DNA from: Clostridiales bacterium S5-A14a
GTDB lineage: Bacteria > Bacillota > Clostridia > Peptostreptococcales > Anaerovoracaceae
Reading direction: 5' to 3'
DNA length: 64,000 nt
Assembly: GCA_000758905.1 (NCBI GenBank)
Contig: JRNA01000016.1
Coordinates: 62,001 to 126,000, forward strand
Part shown: piece by piece, positions 8,328 to 17,570 of the stretch
How the letters are laid out: each line of letters starts with the position of its first letter
Numbering within the stretch: position 1 is the stretch's first letter
Notes under the pieces: generated by a model
Told to the model about the DNA's origin: nothing
The model's input: the letters and a program-made list of their open reading frames with translations, nothing else
The model's database searches: none
Program-made: the position numbers and the translations under genes

Positions 8328-8352
8328 AAACCCGCATTTTGCGGGTTTTTTC
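8328..8352 (+). terminator. Rho-independent terminator after rpmB
   Basis: AAACCCGCA / TGCGGGTTT stem with a TTT loop and a T-rich tail. Confidence 0.9.
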
Positions 8353-8391
8353 TTACTCGATTATAATTTTTATTTCTAAAGGATTTGTAAT

Positions 8392-8793
8392 ATGAATATC
8401 ACAGTAGAAACAGAATTAGGTGAAATATCCGTTGAAAAAAAATATTTTGCCCAGAAGATAATGTCAGTTTTAATGCAAATTCGGTGGAAGGGGAAGTTTT
8501 TGCCTGCTAATAATAGGCCTAAACTTCTTTCAGAAGATAAGAAGCCTTCATTTGAGTCGTTTGCAGATGTTTTAGAATTATCTAAAATTGACGATGGTAT
8601 TCATATTATTATACCTCTTATTGCTGATTTTGGCATGCCACTTAGGTCAAACACATCAGACTTAATAAGAGATATTTATTTGGAATTTGGTAAAATGAAA
8701 ACGCCTATTACAAAAATCACCGTACACATAGTCGGTGTAAAATCAAAGCAAGTAGCTCCGAGAAATATTAAGTTTACAGTTAACAGAAAGTAA
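8392..8793 (+). CDS. Asp23/YloU-like protein
   Basis: A 133-residue cytoplasmic protein. The C-terminal two thirds (DDGIHIIIPLIADFGMPLRSNTSDLI, then ITKITVHIVGV) follow the Asp23/YloU pattern of a beta strand, a helix, and a V-N-V-H-V-x-G-V strand. The N-terminal GEISVEKKYFAQKI also fits that family, but the middle is divergent. Position supports the call: in Firmicutes the yloU gene lies right after rpmB, followed by yloV/fakA and recG. Here fakA is absent and recG follows after five bases. The role is unknown; Asp23 proteins are linked to the envelope and fatty-acid kinase. RBS AAAGGA before the ATG. Confidence 0.6.
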   Translation: MNITVETELGEISVEKKYFAQKIMSVLMQIRWKGKFLPANNRPKLLSEDKKPSFESFADVLELSKIDDGIHIIIPLIADFGMPLRSNTSDLIRDIYLEFGKMKTPITKITVHIVGVKSKQVAPRNIKFTVNRK

Positions 8794-8798
8794 ATCAA

Positions 8799-10856
8799 AT
8801 GTTGGAACAATCTATTGATACTCTAAAGGGGATCGGCCAGAGGAAGATGGAAATATTTTCCGAACACAATATTTCAACATTAAAGGACTTGGTTTTATAT
8901 CTACCCAAAAGCTATGAGGATAGGAGACATCCAATTTCAATTCGACAGATCACAAGCGAAGGCAATTATTTTGTTGTAGGTCGAGTTATTAATAAGACGT
9001 TTAAGAGGACTTGGAAGAAATCAATTCTGAATTTTGATGTTGTTGACCAAAGCGGTGACATGTTACATGTGATATTTTTCAATGCTCTTTATTTAAATAA
9101 TATGATTAAGGAGAATGAAGAATATTCGTTTTTTGGTCATGTTAACTATAATCTCGGCTGGCTTCAGATGGTACATCCCGATTTTTGCAAATTGGGAAGC
9201 AAGAATGATTTTCGAGGAATTGTTCCAGTATATTCAAATGTGGGTTCAATTAGCGGCAGACAGATTAGGAGCCTTATTAAACAGATTGATGATATTTCTC
9301 CATTTGATAAAGTAACTGATTGGATTCCAGATGATGTGCTAAAAGAAGCTAACATATGCAATATCTCTTACGCACTCAACGGAATTCATTTTCCTAAATT
9401 TAAATCTCAAATACTAGAGGGAAGATATCGACTAATCTTTGACGAACTCTTGACACTTGAAACGGGTCTTCTTTTGATCAAAGGCAGAAGTGGATTGGAT
9501 GAAAAAGGACCTGTGATATCAGGGGAAAAGATGTGGGAATATATTGATAATCTGCCTTTTGAACTAACAAAAGATCAGAAAACGGCTGTGTCCGATATAG
9601 CAACTGATTTAAGTTCGAATAAGCCAATGAATCGACTTATCCAGGGAGATGTGGGATCAGGCAAGACTGTGCTAGCTGAATCCGCAATGTATGCAGCAGC
9701 AGAAGAAGGCTATCAGAGTGCGTTCATGGCACCAACTGAAATTTTAGCCAAACAACATTATGAAACTATTTCTAAGGCTTTTCAAAAGCAAGGCATTAGG
9801 TGCGGATTACTGGTAAGCAAGCAAAGCCAAAAACTAAAAAATGCTATACTTAATGACCTCAAAGATGGTAAAATAAGTGTAATAATTGGTACTCATGCTG
9901 TTATAAGTAATAATGTTGAGTTTAATAAGCTTGGACTTGTTATAACTGATGAGCAACATAGATTTGGTGTGAATCAGAGGCAAATGTTAACCGAAAAGGC
10001 TGTTAATCCAAATGTTATGGTAATGACGGCTACACCCATACCTAGAACAATTGCTGTTGTTATCTTTGGGGATCTCGATATTTCAATCATAAAATCTATG
10101 CCGAAGGGCAGAAAAAAAATAATAACAAGGGTTTGTCACAGCTCTAATAATTCATTTTTGACGAGGGATATGGTATATGAGAATGTTCAACAAGAGCTTA
10201 AGAAAGGCCGACAAGCTTATGTAATCGCGCCTTTAATCGACGAGTCTGAAGTTATAGATGCAAACTCCGCTACTAAACTTTTTGAAGAATTGCAGACAAA
10301 ATTCTCAAATTATAATGTTGGATTATTGCATGGAGACATGCCGTCTGAAGAGAAAAGTAAAATTATGGAAGATTTCTATGATAAAAAAATAGATCTTCTA
10401 GTTTCAACTGTAGTAATTGAAGTTGGAATCAATGTTCCAAATGCATCTGTCATGGTCATAGAGAATTCTGAACGCTTTGGTCTTGCTCAGCTTCACCAGC
10501 TTAGAGGTAGAGTTGGCAGAGGAGAATATCAGTCTTACTGTTATCTCATACTCAATTCAAAATCAGATACTGCGATTTCAAGAGCAGATATAATGGAGTC
10601 CATATCGGACGGTTTTGTTATTGCTGAAGAAGATTTGAAGCTAAGGGGCCCTGGAGATATTTTGGGTAAGAGACAGCATGGTCTTCCTGATTTAAAATTT
10701 GCGCATCTTACAAAGCACATTGATGTTTTGCAGCGATCTCTTGAAATAGCAAACAAAATACTTGAAGATGATCCTAATCTCACAAAAGATAAAAATTCAA
10801 TGCTGAAAAATAGAATAAAGGAATTATATGGAGACGACCTAAGTCTTACATTATAG
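8799..10856 (+). CDS. recG: ATP-dependent DNA helicase RecG
   Basis: Branch-migrating helicase that reverses stalled replication forks and processes Holliday junctions. The N-terminal wedge/OB region (LKGIGQRKMEIF, then YLPKSYEDRR) precedes the SF2 helicase core: Walker A GDVGSGKT at about 282-289, DEQHRFGV (Walker B) at about 384, MTATPIPRT, and the motif VI region LRGRVGRG. At 685 residues it is of normal length. It starts five bases after the Asp23-like stop with no clear ribosome site, so translation is probably coupled to that gene. Confidence 0.97.
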   Translation: MLEQSIDTLKGIGQRKMEIFSEHNISTLKDLVLYLPKSYEDRRHPISIRQITSEGNYFVVGRVINKTFKRTWKKSILNFDVVDQSGDMLHVIFFNALYLNNMIKENEEYSFFGHVNYNLGWLQMVHPDFCKLGSKNDFRGIVPVYSNVGSISGRQIRSLIKQIDDISPFDKVTDWIPDDVLKEANICNISYALNGIHFPKFKSQILEGRYRLIFDELLTLETGLLLIKGRSGLDEKGPVISGEKMWEYIDNLPFELTKDQKTAVSDIATDLSSNKPMNRLIQGDVGSGKTVLAESAMYAAAEEGYQSAFMAPTEILAKQHYETISKAFQKQGIRCGLLVSKQSQKLKNAILNDLKDGKISVIIGTHAVISNNVEFNKLGLVITDEQHRFGVNQRQMLTEKAVNPNVMVMTATPIPRTIAVVIFGDLDISIIKSMPKGRKKIITRVCHSSNNSFLTRDMVYENVQQELKKGRQAYVIAPLIDESEVIDANSATKLFEELQTKFSNYNVGLLHGDMPSEEKSKIMEDFYDKKIDLLVSTVVIEVGINVPNASVMVIENSERFGLAQLHQLRGRVGRGEYQSYCYLILNSKSDTAISRADIMESISDGFVIAEEDLKLRGPGDILGKRQHGLPDLKFAHLTKHIDVLQRSLEIANKILEDDPNLTKDKNSMLKNRIKELYGDDLSLTL

Positions 10857-10882
10857 CGAATCAAACAAAAGAGGAGAAAACG

Positions 10883-11431
10883 ATGAGAGTTATTGCGGGA
10901 GAATTTAAGGGCAGAAGGCTCGAAACCCCAGATAATTACGATATACGCCCGACGTCAGAGATGGTGAAAGAGGCATTATTCAGTATTTTACTGAACGACA
11001 TATATGGCTCTACCTTTCTTGATCTTTTCTCAGGGACTGGCGCTGTCGGAATTGAGGCGTGCTCACGTGGCGCTAGGAAAATTTATCTAGTCGATAAATC
11101 TAGAGAAAGCATTGCCATTATAAAAGAGAATATCAAAAAAACAGGCTGCCAAGAGAAGGCTATTATTTTGTCGTCTGACTATAGAATTGCGCTCGATAGA
11201 ATTAAAGAAAACATAGATATTGTTTTCGCAGATCCGCCATATGAGGAGGGGTATAACCTTGAAATCCTTGAAAGCATATCCGAAAGAGATATTTTGTCAG
11301 ACGGTGGAATCGTGATAATTGAGCATTCTAAAAAGGCTGTTTTGCCTGATGATTTTAAGTGTTTTGAGAGATACAAAGAGAAAAAGTATGGGAAAAAATG
11401 CTTAAGCTTTTATAAAAAGAAAGATCAATAA
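10883..11431 (+). CDS. rsmD: 16S rRNA (guanine966-N2)-methyltransferase RsmD
   Basis: A 182-residue SAM-dependent methyltransferase acting on G966 of 16S rRNA. It begins MRVIAGEFKGRRLETP, has the SAM-binding FLDLFSGTGAVGIEACSRGA and the catalytic DPPY in FADPPYEEGY. GAGGAG precedes the ATG. Its position between recG and coaD is standard in Firmicutes. Confidence 0.95.
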   Translation: MRVIAGEFKGRRLETPDNYDIRPTSEMVKEALFSILLNDIYGSTFLDLFSGTGAVGIEACSRGARKIYLVDKSRESIAIIKENIKKTGCQEKAIILSSDYRIALDRIKENIDIVFADPPYEEGYNLEILESISERDILSDGGIVIIEHSKKAVLPDDFKCFERYKEKKYGKKCLSFYKKKDQ

Positions 11432-11461
11432 AAATTTTTATTTGAATTAGGGAGGCAATGT

Positions 11462-11944
11462 ATGAGCAAAGCTCTTTATACGGGTTCTTTTGACCCTGTG
11501 ACCAATGGACATCTTGATATTATCAAGAGGGCAGCAAAACTTTTTGATCATCTTGTTGTCGGTGTTATTGAGAATCCTCAGAAAACTCCGCTTTTTACCT
11601 CTGCCGAAAGAGTAGAGATGTTGGAAGAATTATTGAAGGATGTTGATAATATTTCTGTTGATTCATTTGAGGGACTTCTGGCTGACTATGTCAACGAGAA
11701 TAATTTTACTGCTGTTGTGAGAGGGCTTAGAGCTATTACTGATTTCGAATACGAAATTTCAATGGCTCAGATGAATGCTCAACTTTTTAATCAAGGAATT
11801 GAGTCTATTTTTTTGATGACAAGCCCGGCAAACTCTTTTGTAAGCTCTTCGATGGTGAAGGAAGTTGTTTCTCTTGGAGGGAATGCGGCAGGCCTTGTTC
11901 CTGACTGTGTTTTCCTTAAAATGAAAGAGAAATACAAAAGTTGA
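11462..11944 (+). CDS. coaD: Phosphopantetheine adenylyltransferase CoaD
   Basis: Makes dephospho-CoA from 4'-phosphopantetheine and ATP, the fourth step of CoA synthesis. The 160-residue protein has the nucleotidyltransferase motif TGSFDPVTNGHLDII at the N-terminus, the substrate loop VVRGLRAITDFEYE, and the C-terminal SSSMVKEV, all canonical. GGGAGG precedes the ATG. Its stop codon overlaps the -35 hexamer of the next gene's promoter. Confidence 0.97.
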   Translation: MSKALYTGSFDPVTNGHLDIIKRAAKLFDHLVVGVIENPQKTPLFTSAERVEMLEELLKDVDNISVDSFEGLLADYVNENNFTAVVRGLRAITDFEYEISMAQMNAQLFNQGIESIFLMTSPANSFVSSSMVKEVVSLGGNAAGLVPDCVFLKMKEKYKS

Positions 11945-11969
11945 ATATATTGCCTTTTTACTGTATAAT
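11941..11969 (+). promoter_or_regulatory. Promoter of the coiled-coil gene and tmcAL
   Basis: TTGAAT (11941-11946) overlapping the coaD stop, 17-base spacer, TATAAT (11964-11969). Confidence 0.75.
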
Positions 11970-12000
11970 TTATTATTATAAGAATTAAGAGAGGTGCAAG

Positions 12001-12537
12001 ATGACAGTATTAGAAATGCTTGCAGAAATGCATGAAAAAATTGAGACGCCAAAGAACGTTTTGCTTACAAACAAGGTTATGGTTGATAGGGAAGAATTTC
12101 TTGAGCTAATCAGCAGCATTAGTGAAGCTCTTCCTGATGATTTGACAGAAGCAATGTGGATTAACAAGAACAAAGACATGATTTTGAGCGAAGCAGAACA
12201 AAACGCTAAACAGATTATTGCAAATGCGAATAAGCTGGCGTCAGATCTTGTAGAAGAGGATATTATTACTAAAAAAGCTAAGGAAAGAGCTACTCAGATT
12301 ACGATAGAGTCTGAAGAGTACTGCAGAAATCTTAAAATTAAAACTTTTGAATATGTTGATAAGATGCTTTTCAATATGGCTGAACAGCTTGATGGAATCT
12401 ATGTTTCTAAATTTAGAGATATGGTAAATTCAATTGAGCAGACTTTTTCTGAAGCTAACGAGACCATTAATGTTAATAGGCAGGAAGTGATTTCGCTTGC
12501 AGAATCGACTGTAAGAGAGGGAAAGAAACTCGACTAA
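12001..12537 (+). CDS. Coiled-coil protein resembling DivIVA / ATPase subunit B-type stalks
   Basis: A 178-residue, strongly helical, charged protein without membrane segments. From about residue 55 to the end it is almost continuous amphipathic helix (ILSEAEQNAKQIIANANKLA is typical of the heptads seen in DivIVA-like and ATP-synthase b-type stalks). I do not recognise a specific family. Genes of this kind are common between coaD and tmcAL in Clostridia, and their function is unknown. GAGGTG precedes the ATG. The next gene begins one base after its stop, so the two are probably translated together. Confidence 0.8.
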   Translation: MTVLEMLAEMHEKIETPKNVLLTNKVMVDREEFLELISSISEALPDDLTEAMWINKNKDMILSEAEQNAKQIIANANKLASDLVEEDIITKKAKERATQITIESEEYCRNLKIKTFEYVDKMLFNMAEQLDGIYVSKFRDMVNSIEQTFSEANETINVNRQEVISLAESTVREGKKLD

Positions 12538-12538
12538 T

Positions 12539-13702
12539 ATGCATGTTGTCGGTATAGTTGCTGAATTTAATCCGTTTCACGATGGGCATAGATACTTAAT
12601 TGATGAAGTTAAACGAAATTATCCAGACAGTCTTTTAATTGCTGTAATGAGCGGTAATTTCGTGCAAAGAGGTGAGCCATCCATTTATGATAAATGGGAG
12701 AGAAGCAAGGTTGCTGTCGAAAATGGCATTGATCTTGTTGTTCAACTTCCAACCAGGTTCAGTAATGCTAGCAGTTATTTTTTCGCATACGGTGCAGTAG
12801 AAATTCTGAATTCACTCGGCGTTGATTTAATTGCATTCGGATCAGAAATAGGCGATCAGGACAAAATATTAGCAATTGCAGATGTTTTGCATGCTAATTC
12901 GTCTGAACTTATTAAATATGCGGCAGATATGGCTAAAAATGGTGTTTCATTTCCACGAGCACGAGACGAGTTTTTAAGGAATCGAATAGGTAATTTGATT
13001 TTATCTTTAGAGCCTAAGCCTTGTGGAGATTTTATACTCTCTCCAAACGATATACTGGGCGTTGATTATATTTTGTCATCTAAGGCCATAGGATATGAGG
13101 GAAACTTTTTTGTTGTTAAGCGAAGAGGATTGGAACATAATATCTCGGCATCAATAATCAGGGACGAATTTTATTCAAAACAACCAGAACTTCTTAAATC
13201 GCTGGAAGACCGCTTTTTCAGTATTTTGATGTCTAAGCTTTCTGAGGAAATATCTACTGCAAACTCTCAGAGAATTTCCAAATATGATTCGGAACTTTAT
13301 AATACTTTAAAGAAAGAATGGCGAAAGACTGGAAATATCCAAGATGTTGAGAATTCACTTGTAAGCAAGATGCATACAAGGTCACGTATAAGAAGATTCC
13401 TAGTTTCGCTAATAATTGGCCTTGACATCCCCAAAAAGAGTGAAGACTGCGGCTTTAACGCAATCTATCCATTGGCATTCAACCAAAGGGGAGCCAGATA
13501 TTTGAAACTTGTCAAAAATACTTCTGAACAAAATCTCAATTTTTTGAACGGCATCAACAATAATTATAGAAATTTTGACAATGCACTTCGTTCGATAGCG
13601 GGAGATGAAATAAGGGCGACGGATATTTACAATGTCTTAATGTCAAACGATTTGTACGAAAATTGTGAACTTGTAAGGAAGCCACAATTTATAGAAATGT
13701 GA
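12539..13702 (+). CDS. tmcAL: tRNA(Met) cytidine acetate ligase TmcAL
   Basis: Activates acetate with ATP and transfers it to N4 of the wobble cytidine of elongator tRNA-Met. The 387-residue protein has the family's N-terminal nucleotidyltransferase motif GIVAEFNPFHDGHRYLI and the signature SGNFVQRGEPSIYDKWERSKVA. Next to ackA, acetate supply and use are neighbours here, though that may be chance. Its start lies one base after the previous stop with no obvious ribosome site of its own, suggesting coupling. Confidence 0.93.
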   Translation: MHVVGIVAEFNPFHDGHRYLIDEVKRNYPDSLLIAVMSGNFVQRGEPSIYDKWERSKVAVENGIDLVVQLPTRFSNASSYFFAYGAVEILNSLGVDLIAFGSEIGDQDKILAIADVLHANSSELIKYAADMAKNGVSFPRARDEFLRNRIGNLILSLEPKPCGDFILSPNDILGVDYILSSKAIGYEGNFFVVKRRGLEHNISASIIRDEFYSKQPELLKSLEDRFFSILMSKLSEEISTANSQRISKYDSELYNTLKKEWRKTGNIQDVENSLVSKMHTRSRIRRFLVSLIIGLDIPKKSEDCGFNAIYPLAFNQRGARYLKLVKNTSEQNLNFLNGINNNYRNFDNALRSIAGDEIRATDIYNVLMSNDLYENCELVRKPQFIEM

Positions 13703-13719
13703 TCTATCAATAGCATTTC

Positions 13720-13748
13720 TTGAATTTAAAAATATTTTGCTGTATAAT
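13720..13748 (+). promoter_or_regulatory. Promoter of ackA
   Basis: TTGAAT (13720-13725), 17-base spacer, TATAAT (13743-13748); the same architecture as the promoter at 11941. Confidence 0.75.
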
Positions 13749-13802
13749 TTTTTTGTGTAAAAATACAGATAATAATTAGTTATAGAAATATGGAGGAGAA
13801 AA

Positions 13803-15002
13803 ATGAAAGTTTTGGTAATTAACTGCGGAAGTTCCTCACTCAAGTATCAGGTTCTTGATATGACAAATGAGCAACTTCTTTGCAAAGGTCTTGTAGAAAG
13901 AATCGGCATGGATGGCTCAGTAATTAGCCATACGAAGTTTGGTCATGACAAGATTAAAAAAGAAATCGAAATGAAGGACCACAAAGATGCAATTGCTCAG
14001 GTTCTTGCTATGATTCAGGATCCTGAACAGGGTGTAGTTAAGTCTATGGATGAAATTGGTGCAGTAGGACACAGAGTTGTCCACGCAGGAGAAAAATATG
14101 CAAACTCCGTCTTGATTGATGATAGCGTTCTTAAAGCACTTGAAGAATGCGTTGAGCTTGCTCCACTTCACAATCCGCCAAACCTTTTAGGTATTCATGC
14201 TTGTCAGGAACTTATGCCAAATACCCCGATGGTAGGTGTATTTGATACAGCATTCCACCAGACGATGCCTCCACAGAACTATTTATATGCTCTTCCATAT
14301 GAATATTATACAAAATACGGGATCAGAAAATACGGATTCCACGGAACATCTCATAAATATGTAGCCCAGAGAGCTTCATCTATACTAAATATAAATATTA
14401 ACGACTTAAAGATTATCACATGTCACCTTGGTAACGGTGCTTCCGTTTCTGCGATTAAGTACGGAAAAGTTGTTGATACTTCAATGGGATTCACACCTCT
14501 TCAGGGTCTTGTAATGGGAACTAGAAGTGGAGATATTGACCCAGCAATTGTTACATATATCAGAAAGAAGGAGAATCTTCCTCAGGGTGTTGTTAATGAC
14601 ATCTTGAATAAGAAATCAGGTGTTCTTGGTATTTCTGGTATATCAAGTGATTTCCGTGATTTAGAAGAAGCCGTTGCTGAAGGAAATGAAAGAGCAGAGC
14701 TTGCACTAAGAGTATTTTGTCAGAAAGTTAGATTCTACATCGGAGCATATATTGCAGAAATGAACGGCCTTGATGCATTGGTATTTACTGCAGGTGTCGG
14801 CGAAAATAGTGCAGAGATGAGAGCTCACATCTGTAACGAAATGGGTAATCTTGGAATCAAACTTGACCTTATGAAGAACAAAGTAAGGGGTCAAGAGAAG
14901 GTAATTTCAACTGATGATTCAAAGGTTAAAATTTTACTCATTCCAACAAATGAGGAACTGATGATCGCAAGAGATACATATGAAATCGTGTCTGCACTTT
15001 AG
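13803..15002 (+). CDS. ackA: Acetate kinase
   Basis: Interconverts acetyl phosphate plus ADP with acetate plus ATP, the energy-yielding end of fermentation. The 399-residue protein has the ASKHA-fold motifs [52 protein letters not shown] and FTAGVGENS, in order and at normal length. TGGAGGAG precedes the ATG. No phosphotransacetylase gene is adjacent. The usual DUF177 gene between ackA and rpmF is absent. Confidence 0.97.
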   Translation: MKVLVINCGSSSLKYQVLDMTNEQLLCKGLVERIGMDGSVISHTKFGHDKIKKEIEMKDHKDAIAQVLAMIQDPEQGVVKSMDEIGAVGHRVVHAGEKYANSVLIDDSVLKALEECVELAPLHNPPNLLGIHACQELMPNTPMVGVFDTAFHQTMPPQNYLYALPYEYYTKYGIRKYGFHGTSHKYVAQRASSILNININDLKIITCHLGNGASVSAIKYGKVVDTSMGFTPLQGLVMGTRSGDIDPAIVTYIRKKENLPQGVVNDILNKKSGVLGISGISSDFRDLEEAVAEGNERAELALRVFCQKVRFYIGAYIAEMNGLDALVFTAGVGENSAEMRAHICNEMGNLGIKLDLMKNKVRGQEKVISTDDSKVKILLIPTNEELMIARDTYEIVSAL

Positions 15003-15005
15003 TTC

Positions 15006-15035
15006 TTGACATAAAGTAGTGTTTAAGGTTATAAT
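15006..15035 (+). promoter_or_regulatory. Promoter of rpmF
   Basis: TTGACA (15006-15011), 18-base spacer, TATAAT (15030-15035), starting just after the ackA stop. Confidence 0.75.
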
Positions 15036-15072
15036 TACAAAGTTATTAAAAGATTTTAAGGAGGTGTAGAAT

Positions 15073-15261
15073 ATGGCAGTTCCAAAGAGGAGAACCTCTA
15101 AAGCTAAGAGAGACAGCAGAAGAGCACCTAATATGAAAAAGGCTAATCCTGGACTTTCAATTTGTCCACAGTGTCATGAGCCTAAGCTTCCACACAGAGT
15201 TTGCCCAAATTGCAACTATTATGACGGCAAGGAAGTAATTGCTGAACCTGTAGAGGCTTAA
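15073..15261 (+). CDS. rpmF: Ribosomal protein bL32
   Basis: A 62-residue large-subunit protein starting [19 protein letters not shown], the classic L32 opening, with a zinc site built from CPQC and CPNC. GGAGGTG precedes the ATG. It has its own promoter and a downstream hairpin, making it an independent unit between ackA and asd. Confidence 0.96.
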   Translation: MAVPKRRTSKAKRDSRRAPNMKKANPGLSICPQCHEPKLPHRVCPNCNYYDGKEVIAEPVEA

Positions 15262-15295
15262 TTAATATTAATGTCTAATAAAAGGAAATTGTTTA

Positions 15296-15350
15296 CCCCG
15301 TATTCAATTGTGATTCTATTGCAATTCAGTTGATAACGGGGCCTTTTATT
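15296..15350 (+). terminator. Probable terminator after rpmF
   Basis: CCCCGT (15296-15301) pairs with ACGGGG (15336-15341), extended inward by TCAA/TTGA and outward by AAAAGG/CCTTTT, with a T-rich tail. The loop is long. Confidence 0.65.
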
Positions 15351-15351
15351 A

Positions 15352-15380
15352 TTGAAAAATCAACGCTTTTAATGTATAAT
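15352..15380 (+). promoter_or_regulatory. Promoter of asd
   Basis: TTGAAA (15352-15357), 17-base spacer, TATAAT (15375-15380). Confidence 0.7.
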
Positions 15381-15413
15381 ATTTTATATAAATCATAATA
15401 GGAGATAATAGAT

Positions 15414-16511
15414 ATGAAACTTGATAAAAAGATTAAAGTTGGAATTATCGGTGCTACTGGGATGGTAGGCCAGCGTTTTGTTACATTGCTTTCTAATCAT
15501 CCTTGGTTTGAAATTACAGCACTTGCTGCAAGTAAGAGAAGTTCCGGCAAAACATATAAAGAAGCTGTTTCTGGACGTTGGAAGATGGATGTTGAAATTC
15601 CTTCTGAGGTTTCAGAACTAAAAGTAATGGATATACATGACATTGACAATGTTTCTTCGAAGGTCGACATGGTGTTTAGTGCAGTTGATATGCCAAAAGA
15701 AGAGATTATGCAAATTGAAGATGATTATGCAAAAACAGAAACTCCAGTTGTATCAAATAACAGTGCTCATAGGTGGACAGATGATGTTCCAATGCTTATG
15801 CCTGAAATTAATGATGATCACTGCAAAGTTATAGAAGCACAGAAAAAAAGGCTAGGCACTACTAGAGGTTTTGTAGCGGTTAAACCTAACTGTTCAATCC
15901 AGGCCTATGTTCCACTTCTAGCAGCATGGGATGAATATGAACCATATGAACTAGCCATTTCTACATATCAAGCCATTTCTGGTGCTGGTAAAACATTCAA
16001 GGAGTGGCCTGAAATGGTCGAAAACATTATCCCATATATAGGTGGAGAAGAGGAAAAGAGCGAAAAAGAGCCTCTAAAAGTCCTTGGAGAAGTCAAAGAC
16101 GGAAAAGTAGTAAACAAAGAAGGACTAGCGATAACCTGTCAGTGTCTAAGAGTACCAGTTTTGAACGGTCATACTGCATCTGTTTTCATTAAATTTAAAA
16201 ACCCTCCACAAAAGGAAGATCTAATAAAAAAATTAAATGAATTCAAAGGTTTCCCACAGAATGAGAACCTTCCAAGTGCTCCAAAACAGTTTATACATTA
16301 CCTGCAAGAAGATGATAGACCACAGGTTAAGCTCGATGTCGACTGCGAGAAAGGAATGGCCATCTCTGTTGGAAGGCTTAGAGAAGATAGCGTATATGAT
16401 TTTAAATTCATTGGTTTAGCCCATAATACACTTAGGGGCGCTGCAGGCGGGGCAGTACTTTGTGCTGAAACACTAGTTGCCAAGGGATATATTAAAAGCA
16501 AAGCTTTCTAA
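15414..16511 (+). CDS. asd: Aspartate-semialdehyde dehydrogenase (archaeal/fungal-type)
   Basis: Reduces aspartyl phosphate to aspartate semialdehyde, the branch point to lysine/diaminopimelate, threonine and methionine. The 365-residue protein begins with the NADP-binding VGIIGATGMVGQRF. It has the active-site Cys in VKPNCSIQAY, the loop QAISGAGKTF, and the substrate-binding His in LNGHTASVF. Length and motifs fit the archaeal/fungal subfamily, also found in Clostridia, rather than the E. coli type. GGAGA precedes the ATG. It is an isolated biosynthetic gene here: no dapA, dapB or lysC is nearby. Confidence 0.93.
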   Translation: MKLDKKIKVGIIGATGMVGQRFVTLLSNHPWFEITALAASKRSSGKTYKEAVSGRWKMDVEIPSEVSELKVMDIHDIDNVSSKVDMVFSAVDMPKEEIMQIEDDYAKTETPVVSNNSAHRWTDDVPMLMPEINDDHCKVIEAQKKRLGTTRGFVAVKPNCSIQAYVPLLAAWDEYEPYELAISTYQAISGAGKTFKEWPEMVENIIPYIGGEEEKSEKEPLKVLGEVKDGKVVNKEGLAITCQCLRVPVLNGHTASVFIKFKNPPQKEDLIKKLNEFKGFPQNENLPSAPKQFIHYLQEDDRPQVKLDVDCEKGMAISVGRLREDSVYDFKFIGLAHNTLRGAAGGAVLCAETLVAKGYIKSKAF

Positions 16512-16621
16512 GCTGGCATTAGTATGTACATTTTAAATAATTAGAAATTAAATCAGCAAATTAAGCAGCCAAATTAAAAAAGAAATATTAAAACAAGGAA
16601 TATTTATAGTTAGGAGTATGT

Positions 16622-17455
16622 ATGGGATATATTGAAGCGATAGTCTTGGGCTTGGTACAGGGTCTTTCAGAGTTCCTTCCGATAAGCAGCTCAGGGCATT
16701 TAGCTCTTCTCGAAAATTTATTTGAAATCAAAGAAGAATCAGTTCTGTTTTTCGCAGTTCTGTTGCATATAGGGACCCTTTTGTCAATCTTTATTGTATA
16801 TCACGAGGATATTTATGCGTTGATAAAAGAATTAGGTCTACTATTTAAGGATATTTTTTCAGGTAAGGGCCTAAGAATTGAGGAAAGGCCAATACGAAAA
16901 CTTGGGATAATGATAATAGTTTCGAGCATACCAACTGCAATTATGGGGTTGTTATTTTCAAACTTTATCGACAAAGTATTCGGCTCACTTATTGTAATCT
17001 CAATATGTTGGATTATCACAGGTTTCGTACTGTTTTTCTCAGAGAAACTAAAAAGCAATAGCAAAGAAATCGAAGGAATGAAGTATCGTAATGCGATTTT
17101 TATCGGTATCTGTCAGGGACTTGCCATAATGCCGGGTATTTCCAGATCAGGATCTACAATAGTTGGAAGCCTTGTAACTGGCTTAAAAAGAGAATTTGCA
17201 GTAGAATTTGCTTTTCTTATATCGATACCAGCAATACTAGGCTCTGCTATTTTAGAATTCCCTAAAGCAATCAAGGCTGGGATTGATCCATCTACGATAG
17301 GGCCAATGATTGTAGGGTTCTTAGTAGCTGCGATCTCAGGATATTTTGCAATTACAACCATGATTAGAATAGTATCTAAACATAAAATGATATATTTCTC
17401 ATATTATGTTTGGGTAATAGGTTTGGGGACCTTTATCTATTCAATTTTATTTTAA
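16622..17455 (+). CDS. uppP: Undecaprenyl-diphosphatase UppP (BacA)
   Basis: Integral membrane phosphatase that recycles the undecaprenyl-pyrophosphate carrier of cell-wall synthesis and gives bacitracin tolerance. The 277-residue protein has the two signature motifs, LSEFLPISSSGHL near the N-terminus and PGISRSGSTIVGSL in the second half, with about seven to eight hydrophobic helices. Start: ATG 16622 after TTAGGAG. It has 110 bases of AT-rich DNA upstream and a 115-base gap downstream with inverted repeats. Confidence 0.95.
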   Translation: MGYIEAIVLGLVQGLSEFLPISSSGHLALLENLFEIKEESVLFFAVLLHIGTLLSIFIVYHEDIYALIKELGLLFKDIFSGKGLRIEERPIRKLGIMIIVSSIPTAIMGLLFSNFIDKVFGSLIVISICWIITGFVLFFSEKLKSNSKEIEGMKYRNAIFIGICQGLAIMPGISRSGSTIVGSLVTGLKREFAVEFAFLISIPAILGSAILEFPKAIKAGIDPSTIGPMIVGFLVAAISGYFAITTMIRIVSKHKMIYFSYYVWVIGLGTFIYSILF

Positions 17456-17493
17456 CTTACTAGCTAGACTAAAATCTGTACTAGTGAATATAA

Positions 17494-17533
17494 ACAAAAT
17501 ATTTTGTTAGTTAACTGAATTATTTGGTTAACT
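17494..17533. repeat. Inverted repeats in the uppP-ftsK gap
   Basis: ACAAAAT/ATTTTGT forms a 14-base perfect palindrome (17494-17507). Next to it AGTTAAC and GTTAACT form a second inverted repeat (about 17509-17533). Neither has a convincing T-run, so they could be operators or an RNA structure ahead of ftsK. Confidence 0.4.
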
Positions 17534-17570
17534 TAAAAGTATATTTGTCATATCTAAAAAGGGGAATAAA

